Shown here in pieces: positions 35,016 through 46,529 of a DNA stretch of 64,000 bases. The notes under the pieces are model-generated. The model was not told the origin of the DNA and ran no database searches. It worked only from the letters and a program-made list of their open reading frames with translations. A program made the position numbers and the translations under genes. Position 1 is the first letter of the stretch, and every line of letters begins with the position of its first letter. Where the stretch lies: the NCBI GenBank assembly GCA_032209605.1, contig JASFXZ010000003.1:36730762-36794761 (forward strand), given 5' to 3'. Origin of the DNA: Mactromeris polynyma (Eukaryota > Mollusca > Bivalvia > Venerida > Mactridae).

Positions 35016-37060
35016 TTATATAAGCCAAGGTTTATGTCACTGTGTACACGCTCACACATTTTGCTTTGCATTTGAATTGCATTTGGTCAAAAATCGTCAG
35101 AAAGCAATACTTGCCCTGATTAATCGGGTCAAAGTACACGTGACCGCGCTACGTATAAAGTAGCAGTAACCTTAGATTTTCTTACACGTTGTTAATGCTG
35201 TCATGTTTGACCTTGTGACAAGTTGATTTCCATTAAGTTAACATATGCCGCTTTGTGTAATGTTGTTAGAAATAAACACGAAGTTTTTTTAACCTCAGGC
35301 ACTTTTAATTCCATTATTTTCTATTTGTAGAATTGCATTCAATTCTGTTTATGGTAACAAGTTAATTTATCATCTCTCATACATGGGATTGACTTCAGAG
35401 TTGCCTTTTGATTGGCTGATGCAACCGGAAACTGTGTAGACCGGAAGTAATTAAGTCGCGTTTGTGAGAGCAATTTCAGAGACAATCGCGTAATTCATAA
35501 TCGTTCCAAACAAGACTTAAGTTTTGAATGGCAATAGTTTGAACAAGAAGATAAACGGCGTACATGGAATTACGCCTTGCAGTATGTAATAGAAATTTAC
35601 TAAAACAAAACTCGATGAATAAATCATTACGCTATCCAAATAGTTCTCGCGTAGTTTGCTCAGTGTTATTTAAAATGGATTGTCTTCTGACGAAATCTTA
35701 TTTATTGCTATATGTTGTTGTAGATAGTCAGAAGACACATAGTCTGCTATAAATTGAAACATTACATTTTGCGCAATAATATATTAAGATTAATTGAAAC
35801 ATTCGTAACAAGAATCGCCCTATTTTGGAACTCTGATTTTGCCAGAGGGATACTCTACGGGAAAAGAAGTATATTTCAACGAGAAATTACTGATAACTAT
35901 GATATTGAAAGAAATCGTTTAAAAATGTGTTAGAAAAAATAATACGTATCATCTACTTAATGCGTTTCTTCTACTTGCATTAAGTTTTAATAAAGACTGT
36001 GTAAAAGGTGAATTATCTTTTCGAGAAACCCCGTTTGGTGCCTCTCCGCTTAAAATATGAACCAATCAAATTGTCCAATTTGTTGCATATTTAAACAACG
36101 TGCTTCATATACAACATTTGATTGGTCTAAAATGTAGGTCAAAATCAATATTATACAGCTACGCCGAAAAGACAATTATCTATACTGTTTCGTAATACAA
36201 AGATTTAGGCACAAAATATTGTTTTGACGTGCTCCTCTTTGAAGTTTCTTTAAAGCACATTTTCAGAATGAAACTGCAAATTTGTGAAGCTTCATTCACA
36301 ACAAAGCAAAAGCTGTTTGCAGCTGGTAGCTTTGTTTACTCTGAAATCACCATGCCAACTACGAAACAGAATCTATATCCATTAACTAAATGAGCGTTTT
36401 ATATAGCATTTTATATCATTAAACATTTAAGATTATATGTAGTAGAGAGCGCATGCATGGTCTTAAAATACTAAATTTAATGAAGACGATTTTTGACTAC
36501 AATAAACTAGTCTTTTATGTACATTATCTGTAAAAATGGTTTGTAACTTCGTCTTTATTAGCTGGGGACATCACTGCAAGAAATTTGTGACGTCACACCA
36601 TTTGTTTTTGCACTGGTGACCAATCGGTAATAAGACATGAGTCACACATACACAGACATGTTTTTATGAAATCGTCATTTTGACTCATGGACGAAGCAGA
36701 AATACACGTATTGACATGTGCGACTTTTGTGCGGTACGAATGTGCAGTGACGTCTTTCTAAATAATAACAATAAACATGGATTTATCCATTCGTTCCGTA
36801 ACGTTATCAGAGCAGCCAACGCAACAACGTTTAATTAACAATGACGCGGCAAATACATAGCAATGGATAGCTATACAAAGTTTAAAAGAGTATCTAGGTA
36901 GTAAACATTTGCTAGCAGACTTTGAAACTTTCCCTGTAAGTACGAACTGAGTGTACTTATTCAATACGAACATAATACATTAACCTAGCGGTGAGTCGAA
37001 CGAACGGACGGACACATATATGACGCGCTATAAGACTCACTGCCTAGTACAGTGGGCATG
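35016..37060. other. No confident gene; isolated exon-like open segments
   Basis: Two exon-like stretches: 36268-36393 (ATG frame of 41 codons right after an acceptor 'gcacattttcag') and 36562-36626 (acceptor 'cgtctttattag', donor 'gtaata'). Neither links to a gene model, so I leave them as notes. Confidence 0.4.
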
Positions 37061-37066
37061 TTTCAG

Positions 37067-37120
37067 GTGATTTAGGACGCATCTGTCTTATAACTTTACC
37101 TTTTATGTTTTGCATTGATG
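37067..37120 (+). CDS. Candidate first exon of the 37-45 kb gene
   Basis: Bounded by 'gcatgtttcag' and a consensus donor 'gtaagtcag'. An ATG at 37105 gives MFCID plus one base, which joins in phase to the exon at 38586. If instead the exon is internal, its frame is open from the acceptor for 17 codons. The weakest part of the model, because the exon is short. Confidence 0.2.
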
Positions 37121-38585
37121 GTAAGTCAGTGCACTAATTTGATAGAAATGATAGCTGGTAATTAACAACAAAAATCGGGAGGCGGCAATAATGAAGAACT
37201 TATTTGTTTTGTCTACGTTTACGGCAACACTATGTGCGACCATTAATATCAACATTCTGTGCTATTTACGACATAATTTTAGGGCTACAGTCTGTCTCGT
37301 TCGCTATAACTAACACTTATTTCGCGTTTTTGTTTTCGGAAACGTCAAACCATAGTCCCGAGGTAGCGGGACGACTTTAGAACTTATAGCTCTTAATTGC
37401 ATTCCAGCTACCAAGGGACATTAGCTTGACTTTTCCCCAACACCCATGAAATAACTTTTTATTAGCAAATCTATTACTGCAAACGCCAACTAAAGAAATT
37501 TAGTTCAAGAAGAAAGTAACATTGTGTATACGAACAGTGCTTAAATGTTTGATAAAAAAATGGCAGTCGGATAGACGCTCAATGGAAGACATGTTTACGC
37601 ATCGCTGGTGCGCATGAAAAAGTTCATTGACAATTGATACAGTTTAAGGAGATATATACCCTAGAAATTAGCTATATTTGCTTTTTAGCAATATTTTTGA
37701 AACTACATATTATAGCAAGGTGATTTATACAATGTTTTATCGTTATACAGTCCTTCAACTAATACTGCTATAATTTTGTAAAAATGTTGAAAAATCATTT
37801 GAGTTATTTGAACTTTTGGTACTGTCAAATAGTACATGTTCGCCGGTAAATCAGGCTAATTGCACAAGTGTTAATTTTGCAAAAGAAACACATGTATACA
37901 AAGGCAATAATCAAATCTACCTCATGCTATCAAGATCTTTTCAAATAAACGTAAAACTAAGTTAAATTCCTAAATAACAACAACAGAATTAAGGGGTGAG
38001 TACATAACATCTAGTTTTTTATATTTTTATTGATATCATTTTGAAAAAAAACTCGATAGCACAAGCTAGTATGTTTTCTCTTCTATTGATATTGAAAAAT
38101 ACTTAACCTAATTTTGTGTACATTTACCGGAATGTAAAACATTATCAAAATTCATTATACATGTACAAATTTACTTAACAGTGCATAGAGCTAATCCATA
38201 AATGTGTATATTAATAAACTCTTGTCAAAACACGTGGCAACGCTATAGCCTTAAAACTGCATGCAAGGATGAACAATTCTCAACAGAGTGATGGTAACAC
38301 ATGATGACATACCATTTATACATAAAGCCTTGTAATGAGGATGGAAAGGAAAACGGAGACAGACAATAAACTTACAATACATATTTTCGAAAGGTGTCGT
38401 AAAGTTTATAATTCTGAAATAGCGTATAGCGAATGTCTCGTCTAATATTTATAAATTCTAGAAGTACTGCTAGTTTTGTCATACTAATCGCACTATTATA
38501 GTTTATGAATTGATTTATTTAGTGAAACAAGTCTCTTAAAATGAAATTGTACTATATATCGAGTTTCTACGCTTCTGTTCTTTAG

Positions 38586-38778
38586 ATAATTTAGTTAATA
38601 CAAGTTATTGCCTGAAAGCGAAATTGTATCCCCGTGATCTGGAGAGAGAGAAAGGCAAACCATTGAGTTATTTAAGTCTATATTTAGAGATGTGGGGGAC
38701 GCGGATGAAGAGTTACTTGGCGATATTACGAAAAGTCTTTGAATATTTATTGCTACAAGCAGAGAACACAGTGAAAGT
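38586..38778 (+). CDS. Candidate exon 2 of the 37-45 kb gene
   Basis: Acceptor 'gcttctgttctttag' and donor 'gtgagtttg'. Two bases complete a codon from the previous exon, then 63 codons stay open, then two bases (GT) join the first base of the 42057 exon to make a valine codon. The peptide is charged and helix-prone: YPRDLEREKGK near residue 14, then alternating hydrophobic leucines (YLAILRKVFEYLLLQ). No ATG is available inside the first half, consistent with an internal exon. Family not recognised. Confidence 0.3.
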
Positions 38779-38820
38779 GTGAGTTTGCTTCAAGCAATGC
38801 ATTGTACTAATCGAGTGTTC

Positions 38821-38878
38821 AGTGCAAGATTATCCTAACTCCTATATAAATACATAAGAGTTAGGATAGTCTTGCGCT
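38821..38878. other. Long near-perfect hairpin (21-bp stem, 16-nt loop)
   Basis: 'agtgcaagattatcctaac' then 'tc' pairs with 'gagttaggatagtcttgcgc' then 't'. Only two G-U type mismatches (38830/38869 and 38823/38876). Loop at 38842-38857. Lies 43 bases past the proposed donor of exon 2, so in its intron if the model holds. Could be a small foldback or a pre-miRNA-like hairpin. Confidence 0.7.
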
Positions 38879-38879
38879 T

Positions 38880-41470
38880 AACCCTTGTAATAATAGCTAC
38901 AAAGTTTTGTATCTAGAAATTAGACGCTAAATCACTCTGGTACGAGAGCATAAGTCGGTATTCTAGTCTCCTCTACCATATTTCAGTGACTGTGCGGCGG
39001 CATTTCTAACATCGCCTGTCATGTGTTTCGATAATTGATACAGATTTTGTCAAAATTCTGATTCGATAATTTCTATAATATGATAAAATCAAAGTCCCGA
39101 TAATGGACCATGCAGCCACGCTATCTGGTGAAGATTCACGATTCATTCGTGTAATACATAATACATGTCTATTATGCTTTAGCATTTGTTTCGTTATTCT
39201 GAAAGTCTGGCTTCATGATGGATTCAACTTTTGTCATTATGCCGGTGGTGCCATCTTACAGAATACTTCCTGATTTCGCAGCTCACGATTTCATGATTTG
39301 ATAAAAAACATCTCATCTGTTTAGTCATGGACGTCAAGATTTCACCGTTGACGATCGTGTATCATTAAAATCTCGTAGTAAGAAATATATATACAATTCA
39401 GGTTTCCGGATGATGTAATGCCCAAAGAATACCGTACTTCTCTTCAAGGCAAAAGGGGAGGCGCAAATTTAATATGAACTGACAAAACTATACTTAACAT
39501 GTGTTCCATTTGACTAAGACACGTGGTAGAAATGGACAACACAACATAGATCAGGACTGGACTTACTATGTGCTATGTCACTGAAAAGTGAATCGAAATA
39601 AATATTTTGTTTACAATGGTGAATATTTATTTTAAAGGAACGCTTTGTATTTGTATGTTCCACAATTGTATACAGTATAACCTGTTTTCACAGACCTTGC
39701 ATATGACAGGGAGTCTCTTAATACAAGGTCAGCAAGAGTGACAGCTGGCAGTAAGTATACAATGTACATGCCGACCCGAGATTTCTCCCAAGATTTGTTA
39801 TCGCATTTTCTACGAGCCACTGCGCATGCAGTTGTTTTATAACAGAAGATTGAAGAATAAAATTGATATCATCCAGTTTTACACCAGCTGACAACTGTTT
39901 CCTAATTCATTAGAGAATTAAATTTGAAATTCAGTGTTAAGAGCACATTTAAAGACATGGTTTGAGATTAAATCAAGAGGCTGCAGTCTGTCTGTGCAAG
40001 GGCCAGGTACAAATACAACCCCTAATCCCATTCTTATCGAGCAATTCAATGAGGTATTGTCCTCGCTGCGCTTTATACACATCGAAAATGCATAAAGCCT
40101 TGAACAGTATAACTATTTGTATCATACAAATTAATTTTATAGGTACTAAGTATCTATTATTAATATCACTACCGCTACCTAGGACTGTGACGATATTGAT
40201 AATACATTGTACTAGTATGATTCGTGAAAGTTCTATACGGCGGAAGTTGTAAACAGAAATATGTCGTGAATAGTACTTTCGGTTTTAATTTGGCGGACAA
40301 GATATGGTTCGTGGTTTACTTTTGGCGGAAGATTACGATAGCGCAAATTCTGGACACCGCCAAATCAAAGCCGTTCAAAACCGCCAACACTTCCCCCGCA
40401 GATATTAAGACGCATACAGAAGCTAAATGATGACCGCTTCAGCAATAACAGAATGACCAGGTGAATATGGCGTGCATTTTATGATAATCACAACCACAGA
40501 TATGTCTGGACAGATAATATAATATAGAATATATGACGTCATTCAAGCAAAATATCCTACTCGTTTCAGACGATTCGATTATTCATTTGCAGCACACTCC
40601 CCGCACATCGTTATATGAGTGCAATGTCCCCCACTAAAGTAACATATTAAGTACAACAAACAACACGTCAATCAGAGCATAATTACATCAAATGTTTCCT
40701 AAAATACCTCCATTCATAATACATGTTGTCGATAAAATGACTCGATCAAAGAATTATCCAAGTCGCCTCATGCAGACAGCTCTAATTGGCAAGAAATGAC
40801 GTTGTTACACATGCATGAATATTTCACATCCTGAGGATTCGGGCGGTCCTTACAAAAAGGATCTTTCATTTTTCCACCATGTCTCATATCACATTTTGAT
40901 ATTGTATTTGAATTGTTTAGCCAGAGTCAGAATCGTGACCGAGAAATATTCGAATAAAAACCCTTAAGCCTCTAATGTATGATATTTATGTATCTGGATA
41001 TATAAATCGGTTCGACTGACACACGGACAAGAATTGGTTCACTTCCCTTATGTGTTAGGACAGTTACCGATAGGAGGAGTGTTCAGGTGGAAATGTACGG
41101 AAGTTTGGTGAAATAGTCATTCAGCTCATGACTGGGTTATCGTTCCTTGTACTCGTTTGCAGAGTAGGTGGCGCTGCTATTTCATTGGTCCTTATCACTC
41201 GGAATACCTCTGCCATCGCCATATTAAATTACGACACAACATGTTTTCAAAGTATATTATTACTTAAAATGGGTAAAAATGTGTCTGCATGACAAGGGAA
41301 ATCACAAATATATTTAAACACTGTCCGACATTTACTTAGAACTGCTGGCAGAACAAATAATATTTTACAAAAGTGAAGATTTATGAAAAACAGATTGTAA
41401 GATATCACCGGATTACATAGGTGCTAAACATGTACGCTATCTGTCAATGAGTCGTCTATGGTACAAGGGT
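38880..41470. other. No confident gene
   Basis: Within this proposed intron, 39567-39580 is flanked on the minus strand by perfect-looking splice sites. At 40240-40410 'ggcgg' and 'ccgcc' words occur as a loose inverted repeat ('tttaatttggcgg' versus 'ccgccaaatcaaa'), probably a decayed small element. Confidence 0.45.
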
Positions 41471-41476
41471 AGTATT

Positions 41477-41819
41477 GAATGGAACGCCGGCACTGTCTGT
41501 TGTAGTCGTGAAAATATATGATTATGTTTGTCTTTTATTACATTATGTACCAAGTTCTTTAATTGTTGGGAAAACATATTTATGTTATGTCCGTATATCG
41601 TTGCATATTTTGTGTTTGAACTTATATTTTGGCATTTTTATTATATCATGAAGATACATATTTTCTATCATATAGACAACTTATTACATTATGTGCATCC
41701 TTGATTATATTTTGTCCATACTTTATTATATTGTGTCTGATATATACTATGTTATGTCAAATATTATTTCGATCATATTTGATCATATATAGACTACAAC
41801 AGACAGTGTCGGCGTTCTA
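41477..41819. mobile_element. Non-autonomous element with 26-bp inverted ends
   Basis: 41482-41507 and the reverse of 41792-41817 share 'gaacgccg' then 'cactgtctgttgtagtc', with one difference. A 'tagtatt' heptamer lies on both sides (41470-41476, 41820-41826), which would be a 7-bp target duplication. The interior is made of degenerate 'attacattatgt' words. No transposase. Confidence 0.7.
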
Positions 41820-42056
41820 TAGTATTAGTAGATTGTGAGTGAAGTTCAAAAGCTGAAATTATTACAGTAACTTTTGTGTATCTGTAATTTAAACAAAACA
41901 AACGTAACTAAATAAACAAGGATCACTATGCTTATCAAGTTACGCATTTCTTATACATTATATATACGCTATCACTAAATTAAGACAATGCGGAAGTATC
42001 ATAATTATTTCACTATTTCTTATTAGTTAATGAAATTGTTGTTGTTTTTTTGACAG

Positions 42057-42189
42057 AACAAACATACCAACTGCACTTGTAAACGACTGGCCCAAAGAAC
42101 TTGGTCAAATGTCAATACAAGCCATAATTGAATATATTCAATTGGAACAAATTGAACCAATTAACTTCAAGCAGAAAATACTAAATAAA
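42057..42189 (+). CDS. Candidate exon 3 of the 37-45 kb gene
   Basis: Acceptor with a long T-run ('gttgtttttttgacag') and donor 'gtatgg'. One base finishes the split valine codon, then 44 codons remain open to a phase-0 end, which matches the phase-0 start at 44860. If the donor is not used the frame stops at 42205-42207. The peptide reads NIPTALVNDWPKELGQ, then IIEYIQLEQIEP and a lysine-rich end: typical of a soluble helical protein. A TAL..AIIEYI pattern is faintly ankyrin-like. Confidence 0.35.
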
Positions 42190-42239
42190 GTATGGAATTT
42201 TGTTTAGACTATCAGTACCTCGAATTCCGGTATGATATG

Positions 42240-42752
42240 ACGCGTCTTATATTGATAGTTGTACACATACCGTACGTCGCGTGTCGTTTCCTACCATCAA
42301 GTGTACTTATGAAATTTACGGGTTGTTTCATACCATCGCTTGTCGAATTGCACCTTACCGTATTGTATCGCACCGTCGCGTGTTGTATCAAACCATCGTG
42401 CGTCGAATCATACCGTCGCGTGTCGTATCATACCCTCGCATGTCGTATCGAACCGTCACGTATCGAACCGTATCGTCGCGTGTTGTATCGAACCGTTGTG
42501 TGTCGTGTCGAACCGTATCGTCGCGTGTCGTATTGTACTTCACGTATCGTATCTAACAATAGTACGTCGTATCGTACCGTTGCGCGTCGTACAGTACCGT
42601 TGCGCGTCGTATCGTACCGTTGCTTGTCGTATCGTACCGTCCTGTGTCGTATATACCGTTGCTTGTCGTATCGTACCGTCCTGTGTCGTATATACCGTTG
42701 CTTGTCGTATCGTACCGTCCTGTGTCGTATATACCGTTGCGTGACGCTTCGA
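42240..42752. repeat. CpG-rich degenerate ~20-bp repeat
   Basis: Variants of 'cgcgtgtcgtatcgaaccgt' recur over about 500 bp. The right end has three exact 39-bp units ('gcttgtcgtatcgtaccgtc' + 'ctgtgtcgtatataccgtt') at about 42622-42740. Long frames on both strands (up to 201 codons) come from the absence of stops in the unit and are not genes. Confidence 0.93.
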
Positions 42753-42883
42753 TGGTCCAAAAAGGATTCCATAATAAACACATGCATAAAATGCTAAAAT
42801 GTACAGAAAATTCTCATACCGGTGGAGTACAGTATAAGTATTCTTCATTTCTAAGTTGCTCACACCTCGACAGAAAAGTAAAA

Positions 42884-43205
42884 GAAGCATATATCAAAAT
42901 GATTAACATAGCTAAAGATTGGTACCAAAAGTGTCCAATGTTGATATCCTGAAGTGAATACGGAAGCATATATCAAAATGATTAACATAGCTAAAGATTG
43001 GTACCAAAAGTGTCCAATGTTGATATCCTGAAGTGAATACGGAAGCATATATCAAAATGATTAACATAGCTAAAGATTGGTACCAAAAGTGTCCAATGTT
43101 GATATCCTGAAGTGAATACGGAAGCATATATCAAAATGATTAACATAGCTAAAGATTGGTACCAAAAGTGTCCAATGTTGATATCCTGAAGTGAATACGG
43201 AAGAC
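42884..43205. repeat. 79-bp tandem repeat, 4 copies
   Basis: 'gaagcatatatcaaaatga' starts at 42884, 42963, 43042 and 43121, with a few bases of a fifth at 43200. Units are identical, so the expansion (or its assembly) is recent. Confidence 0.98.
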
Positions 43206-43990
43206 ATGTCGACATTTAATGATCAATATTGAAGATAAATCTGAGATGCTTACTTGCAGATAATATATTGTTACACAACCATTGATCGTCTGTCAGACTT
43301 CACTTATAATGCATAGTATATATAGAATGTGTCACAGACAGAACGTCTCACAATCCATGGAAGTGTATCGAATCATGAATCATATTCATGCTGTTTATCC
43401 AATTTTCCGACACAAATAACGTCATATTTTGGCAATAAAGAACATAACTGGAGACTTAAGTATGTATCGTTAGGTACCAACTCTAAAATTCTCTAACGTA
43501 TTAATCCATGTTGAATCCCTTCATTGTATAACTAATTGGTACTGTACTCTAATGTGTACATGTTCATTAAATATTCCATTACATATATAGTTATAGTCTT
43601 CTACTGTACCAGGTTCATTTACCATACTATTTTATGCAGATTAAGCGTTAGTTTCATAGACGCTACATTTGACCTTGATACAGATATTCGTAGTCACGGG
43701 GTCTGAGTTCGATGTAAGACAACTTTTGAGCTAAGTCTCGATGCCCAAATCTTATATTGATTTTCTACCTATATTACTACAAGATCATAAACTCTTGTAA
43801 TGTGTTTACGTAATGATCCAATTAATAACATCGCATACAGAATACCGCATAAATTATAATCTTACAACACTTGACTGGAGATATATGATGTATGTTTTAT
43901 TGCCGCAACAATGACTTTTTCTTTTGAGGTGTAGTGGTTGTGCTCTTGGTATTTCCTGTTCGACTTCATCATCAGGGTTTTTTTGTTGCT
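43206..43990. other. No gene seen
   Basis: AT-rich stretch inside the proposed last intron. Confidence 0.5.
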
Positions 43991-43992
43991 CA

Positions 43993-44226
43993 TATATACT
44001 CCCCGCCATTAAAAACGCAACTAAAACGTGTCCGTGTCAACACGATGATATTATAAAGAAATAATAATATTTTAATTCTCAAACATTATTTCCTAAACTT
44101 AATCAGTTATTAAATATGAATACAAGCGCCATAGTTAAATATGTTTTATAACACATTTACGCATTTGTAACAATAAAACGCGTTTAACACTTATATAGTT
44201 GCGTTTTTAATGGCGTGAAGTATATA
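43993..44226. mobile_element. 234-bp MITE with 34-bp inverted ends
   Basis: 'gccattaaaaacgcaacta' at the left pairs with 'tagttgcgtttttaatggc' at the right. The pairing continues outward through 'tatatact' / 'agtatata'. TA-rich flanks suggest a TA target. Non-coding; superfamily not assigned. Confidence 0.85.
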
Positions 44227-44435
44227 CATCTACCTTTTCTACAACTTGAACAGTGTATGTAAAGATTAAACTAGGGATATGTTTGCTTTAAGAGTCATGG
44301 TTAAAGTTATCAAGAACCAACACGAGTATTGTATTGAATGGATACAAGGAGCGTTCTTATCGCGAGCAACGGTTTTGTATGCCAATTTCCGAAAGGAACT
44401 CGGTTTACAAATAGCATTAATTCGAGAATTAGTCA

Positions 44436-44569
44436 AATCTCATTTATTCGACAACCTCCCATCCGAATACTCGGTATCGTCCGAAATAATAACGCAGAAT
44501 TGAAATGGGTTATTCTTCGATATAAATCAGTTTCGGACCCGATGGATTCGAATGAGCGAGGTCCGACTG
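44436..44569 (+). mobile_element. MITE family B copy 3, internally deleted
   Basis: 'catttattcgacaacctccc' to 'cgaatgagcgaggtccgact' then 'g', followed by TA. About 45 bp shorter than the other copies and lacking the first bases of the left end. Confidence 0.8.
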
Positions 44570-44859
44570 TATTTATTTCCCTATTAATGTCCATTGATGC
44601 TATTAATAATACGACGTAGAAATGAAGCTGGACAAAATTAGGAAATTTATTTTATGCTAATTTTTTGTTCATTTGTTTACCAAATAAAACGTGAAAATTA
44701 TATTCCGTACAGTAAAATCATTGATCAATATTCATTAACAAGTATAAACTAGTTTCGTATTCATTTGTATTTGTCGAAAAAAAGATGTCTGTATTATCAT
44801 GAAATTAAAGAAACTTCCAGGTTTTTTAACACGCGGGTTGTTTTACCATGTTTTTCTAG

Positions 44860-45036
44860 AAGTTATATGATAACACATATTTTAATCCGTTATACATTGC
44901 AGTAGTTCTTACTAAAGATGATTTAGCAAAAGTGACAACGATTCTGGTTGAAGCCCATTCAAACAATTTACATTCAGTTGAGCCAGATACATCTTTAAGC
45001 ATCTTAATTGAAAATCAAAATAATGCATTTAACTGA
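44860..45036 (+). CDS. Candidate terminal exon, ankyrin-like repeat
   Basis: The acceptor 'accatgtttttctag' opens a 58-codon frame ending in TGA at 45034-45036; AATAAA follows at 45149. The peptide fits one ankyrin repeat: NPLYIAV at residues 9-15 where TPLHxAA is expected, VTTILVEA at 25-32 in the second-helix/LLxxGA place, and N36. The next repeat start, PDTSL, comes at 42-46, a 35-residue step against the usual 33. Ankyrin repeats bind protein partners and are abundant in mollusc genomes. The phase matches the exon at 42057. Would make a protein of about 172 residues with exons 1 to 3. No biochemical role can be inferred. Confidence 0.4.
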   Translation, partial: KLYDNTYFNPLYIAVVLTKDDLAKVTTILVEAHSNNLHSVEPDTSLSILIENQNNAFN

Positions 45037-45039
45037 ATA

Positions 45040-46525
45040 CACTAATGAGTCGTATAATGATAATTTATTGTATAGAAAACAGATGAAGAACAAATCAAAA
45101 CAATTCATATTGACATTGCACTTAGCAAGTCGTAAAATACCTCTAACAAATAAATGAAACACACAAGTTGAATGACCCCGATACAACTGGTCTCGGGTTA
45201 TTCAACTTTAGTTACAATTTCACGAGTGAAAAAAAAATCTCAATGATTCACTGTGAATTTGTTCAGATTTTATGCCGAGAAAATTCCCGGAGGGGAATTA
45301 AAAACAGTATACAGTTTTCGAATATTTTATGGGGTTTTGCATTATTAAACAACATATTACGTGTCAATGGCAAACGAAGCTGTGTTTTATAACAAACAAG
45401 GGATAGTCAAGTTATTACACTGATACAGTCATTCAAGTTGGAAGTGTTATGTTAAATCTTGCGCTCCATATTTTATAATGGACGACATGAAAGCTTTTTA
45501 CAATGACTTGCTTGTATCAAAGCATCAATACTTGGATGGTTAGAGATACTTAACGCTACTAAACGGATAATAAAACGGCTTCATAGAAAGAGAACCCCCT
45601 GTCAGGCTGTAATGAAATTACACCATTTATAGACACATTTACATGGAAACTGATAGGCGAGAAATAGATATGTATTGATAAAAAACGTTGACATCAAGGG
45701 AAAAGTGTCCATTATCTGGTATAAAAAGCTTTCAATTATAAATTGTTTAATACATGTATTTAGTTGTCGTTGACTGTAAGCATAAGCTTCCTTTTACAAA
45801 ATCAGAATTTGATCTACCATTTCCCCACGTTGTAACCCACCTTTCTGTTCCTACTCTATTACGTGTTAATATCATTTTGGACCCCTTACATTTTTTTCAT
45901 TTTTTTTATCTCTCTACGGATCTGTGTGGGAGGTTCTGTTTTGTGAGTATAACATCTTAGGCGCTTCCTTTCTTTGCGCTTTTCAGTAACTAGAGTGTTT
46001 TTCGCATATCATCATGCTAAAATGTATGTGTATGCGTGTTAAAATCACGGTGACGTAATATGAAATCCTTACCTGAGGTTCCATGATAGAAATTAAGGAC
46101 ATTATTACCTACCCATTACAAGAAACAAAACGTAAACTTTCCGAGAGCGATGCACATTAAATAGTGTAAAGCTATTTAGTGACTTAAGTCTGTGTTACAT
46201 CAACCTATATTTCCATCGTGTTATAACTTTAAGCAATAATAAGCTGTACAACGGATTCGTCTGTGTTTAAATCTGATACATGACCTCTTTATGTTATTTT
46301 AGATATTGTCTGAGAATCTAAGAGCATTAAACAGCGTAAGAATAAAGATGCACTTTGCGTCGTTGTCTTACTTTAAGAAAACTTCCGCTTTTACGTCCTG
46401 CAAAGATAAATACAAACACTGCTGCGCCGGATTGCATTAAAAGTTATGCAGACATTGTCGTCCTACTTTTGTGTACCAATTTATTTAAGCTTGTCTGTGA
46501 TGAAAATATAGTGTTTCATTGATTA
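45040..46525. other. Mostly unrecognised; degenerate family D trace
   Basis: 45900-45985 ('cggatctgtgtgggaggttc' ... 'ggcgcttcctttc') looks like a decayed minus-strand family D copy. A minus-strand donor 'cag|gtaagg' at 46073-46080 has no convincing partner. A 75-codon frame at 45168-45392 is unsupported. Confidence 0.4.
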
Positions 46526-46529
46526 ACTC

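Noticed and set aside
37191..37313. Signal-peptide-like MKNLFVLSTFTATLCA start
   Set aside because: Only 40 codons with no processed region or splice donor; overlaps the proposed intron 1.
42192..42890. Frames up to 201 codons on both strands rich in arginine, serine and valine
   Set aside because: All come from the CpG-rich repeat, which is stop-free on both strands; opposite-strand frames are equally long.
46341..46440. Small cysteine-containing ORF (MHFASLSYF...)
   Set aside because: 30 codons, no secretory signal, no splice context; chance is the simplest reading.
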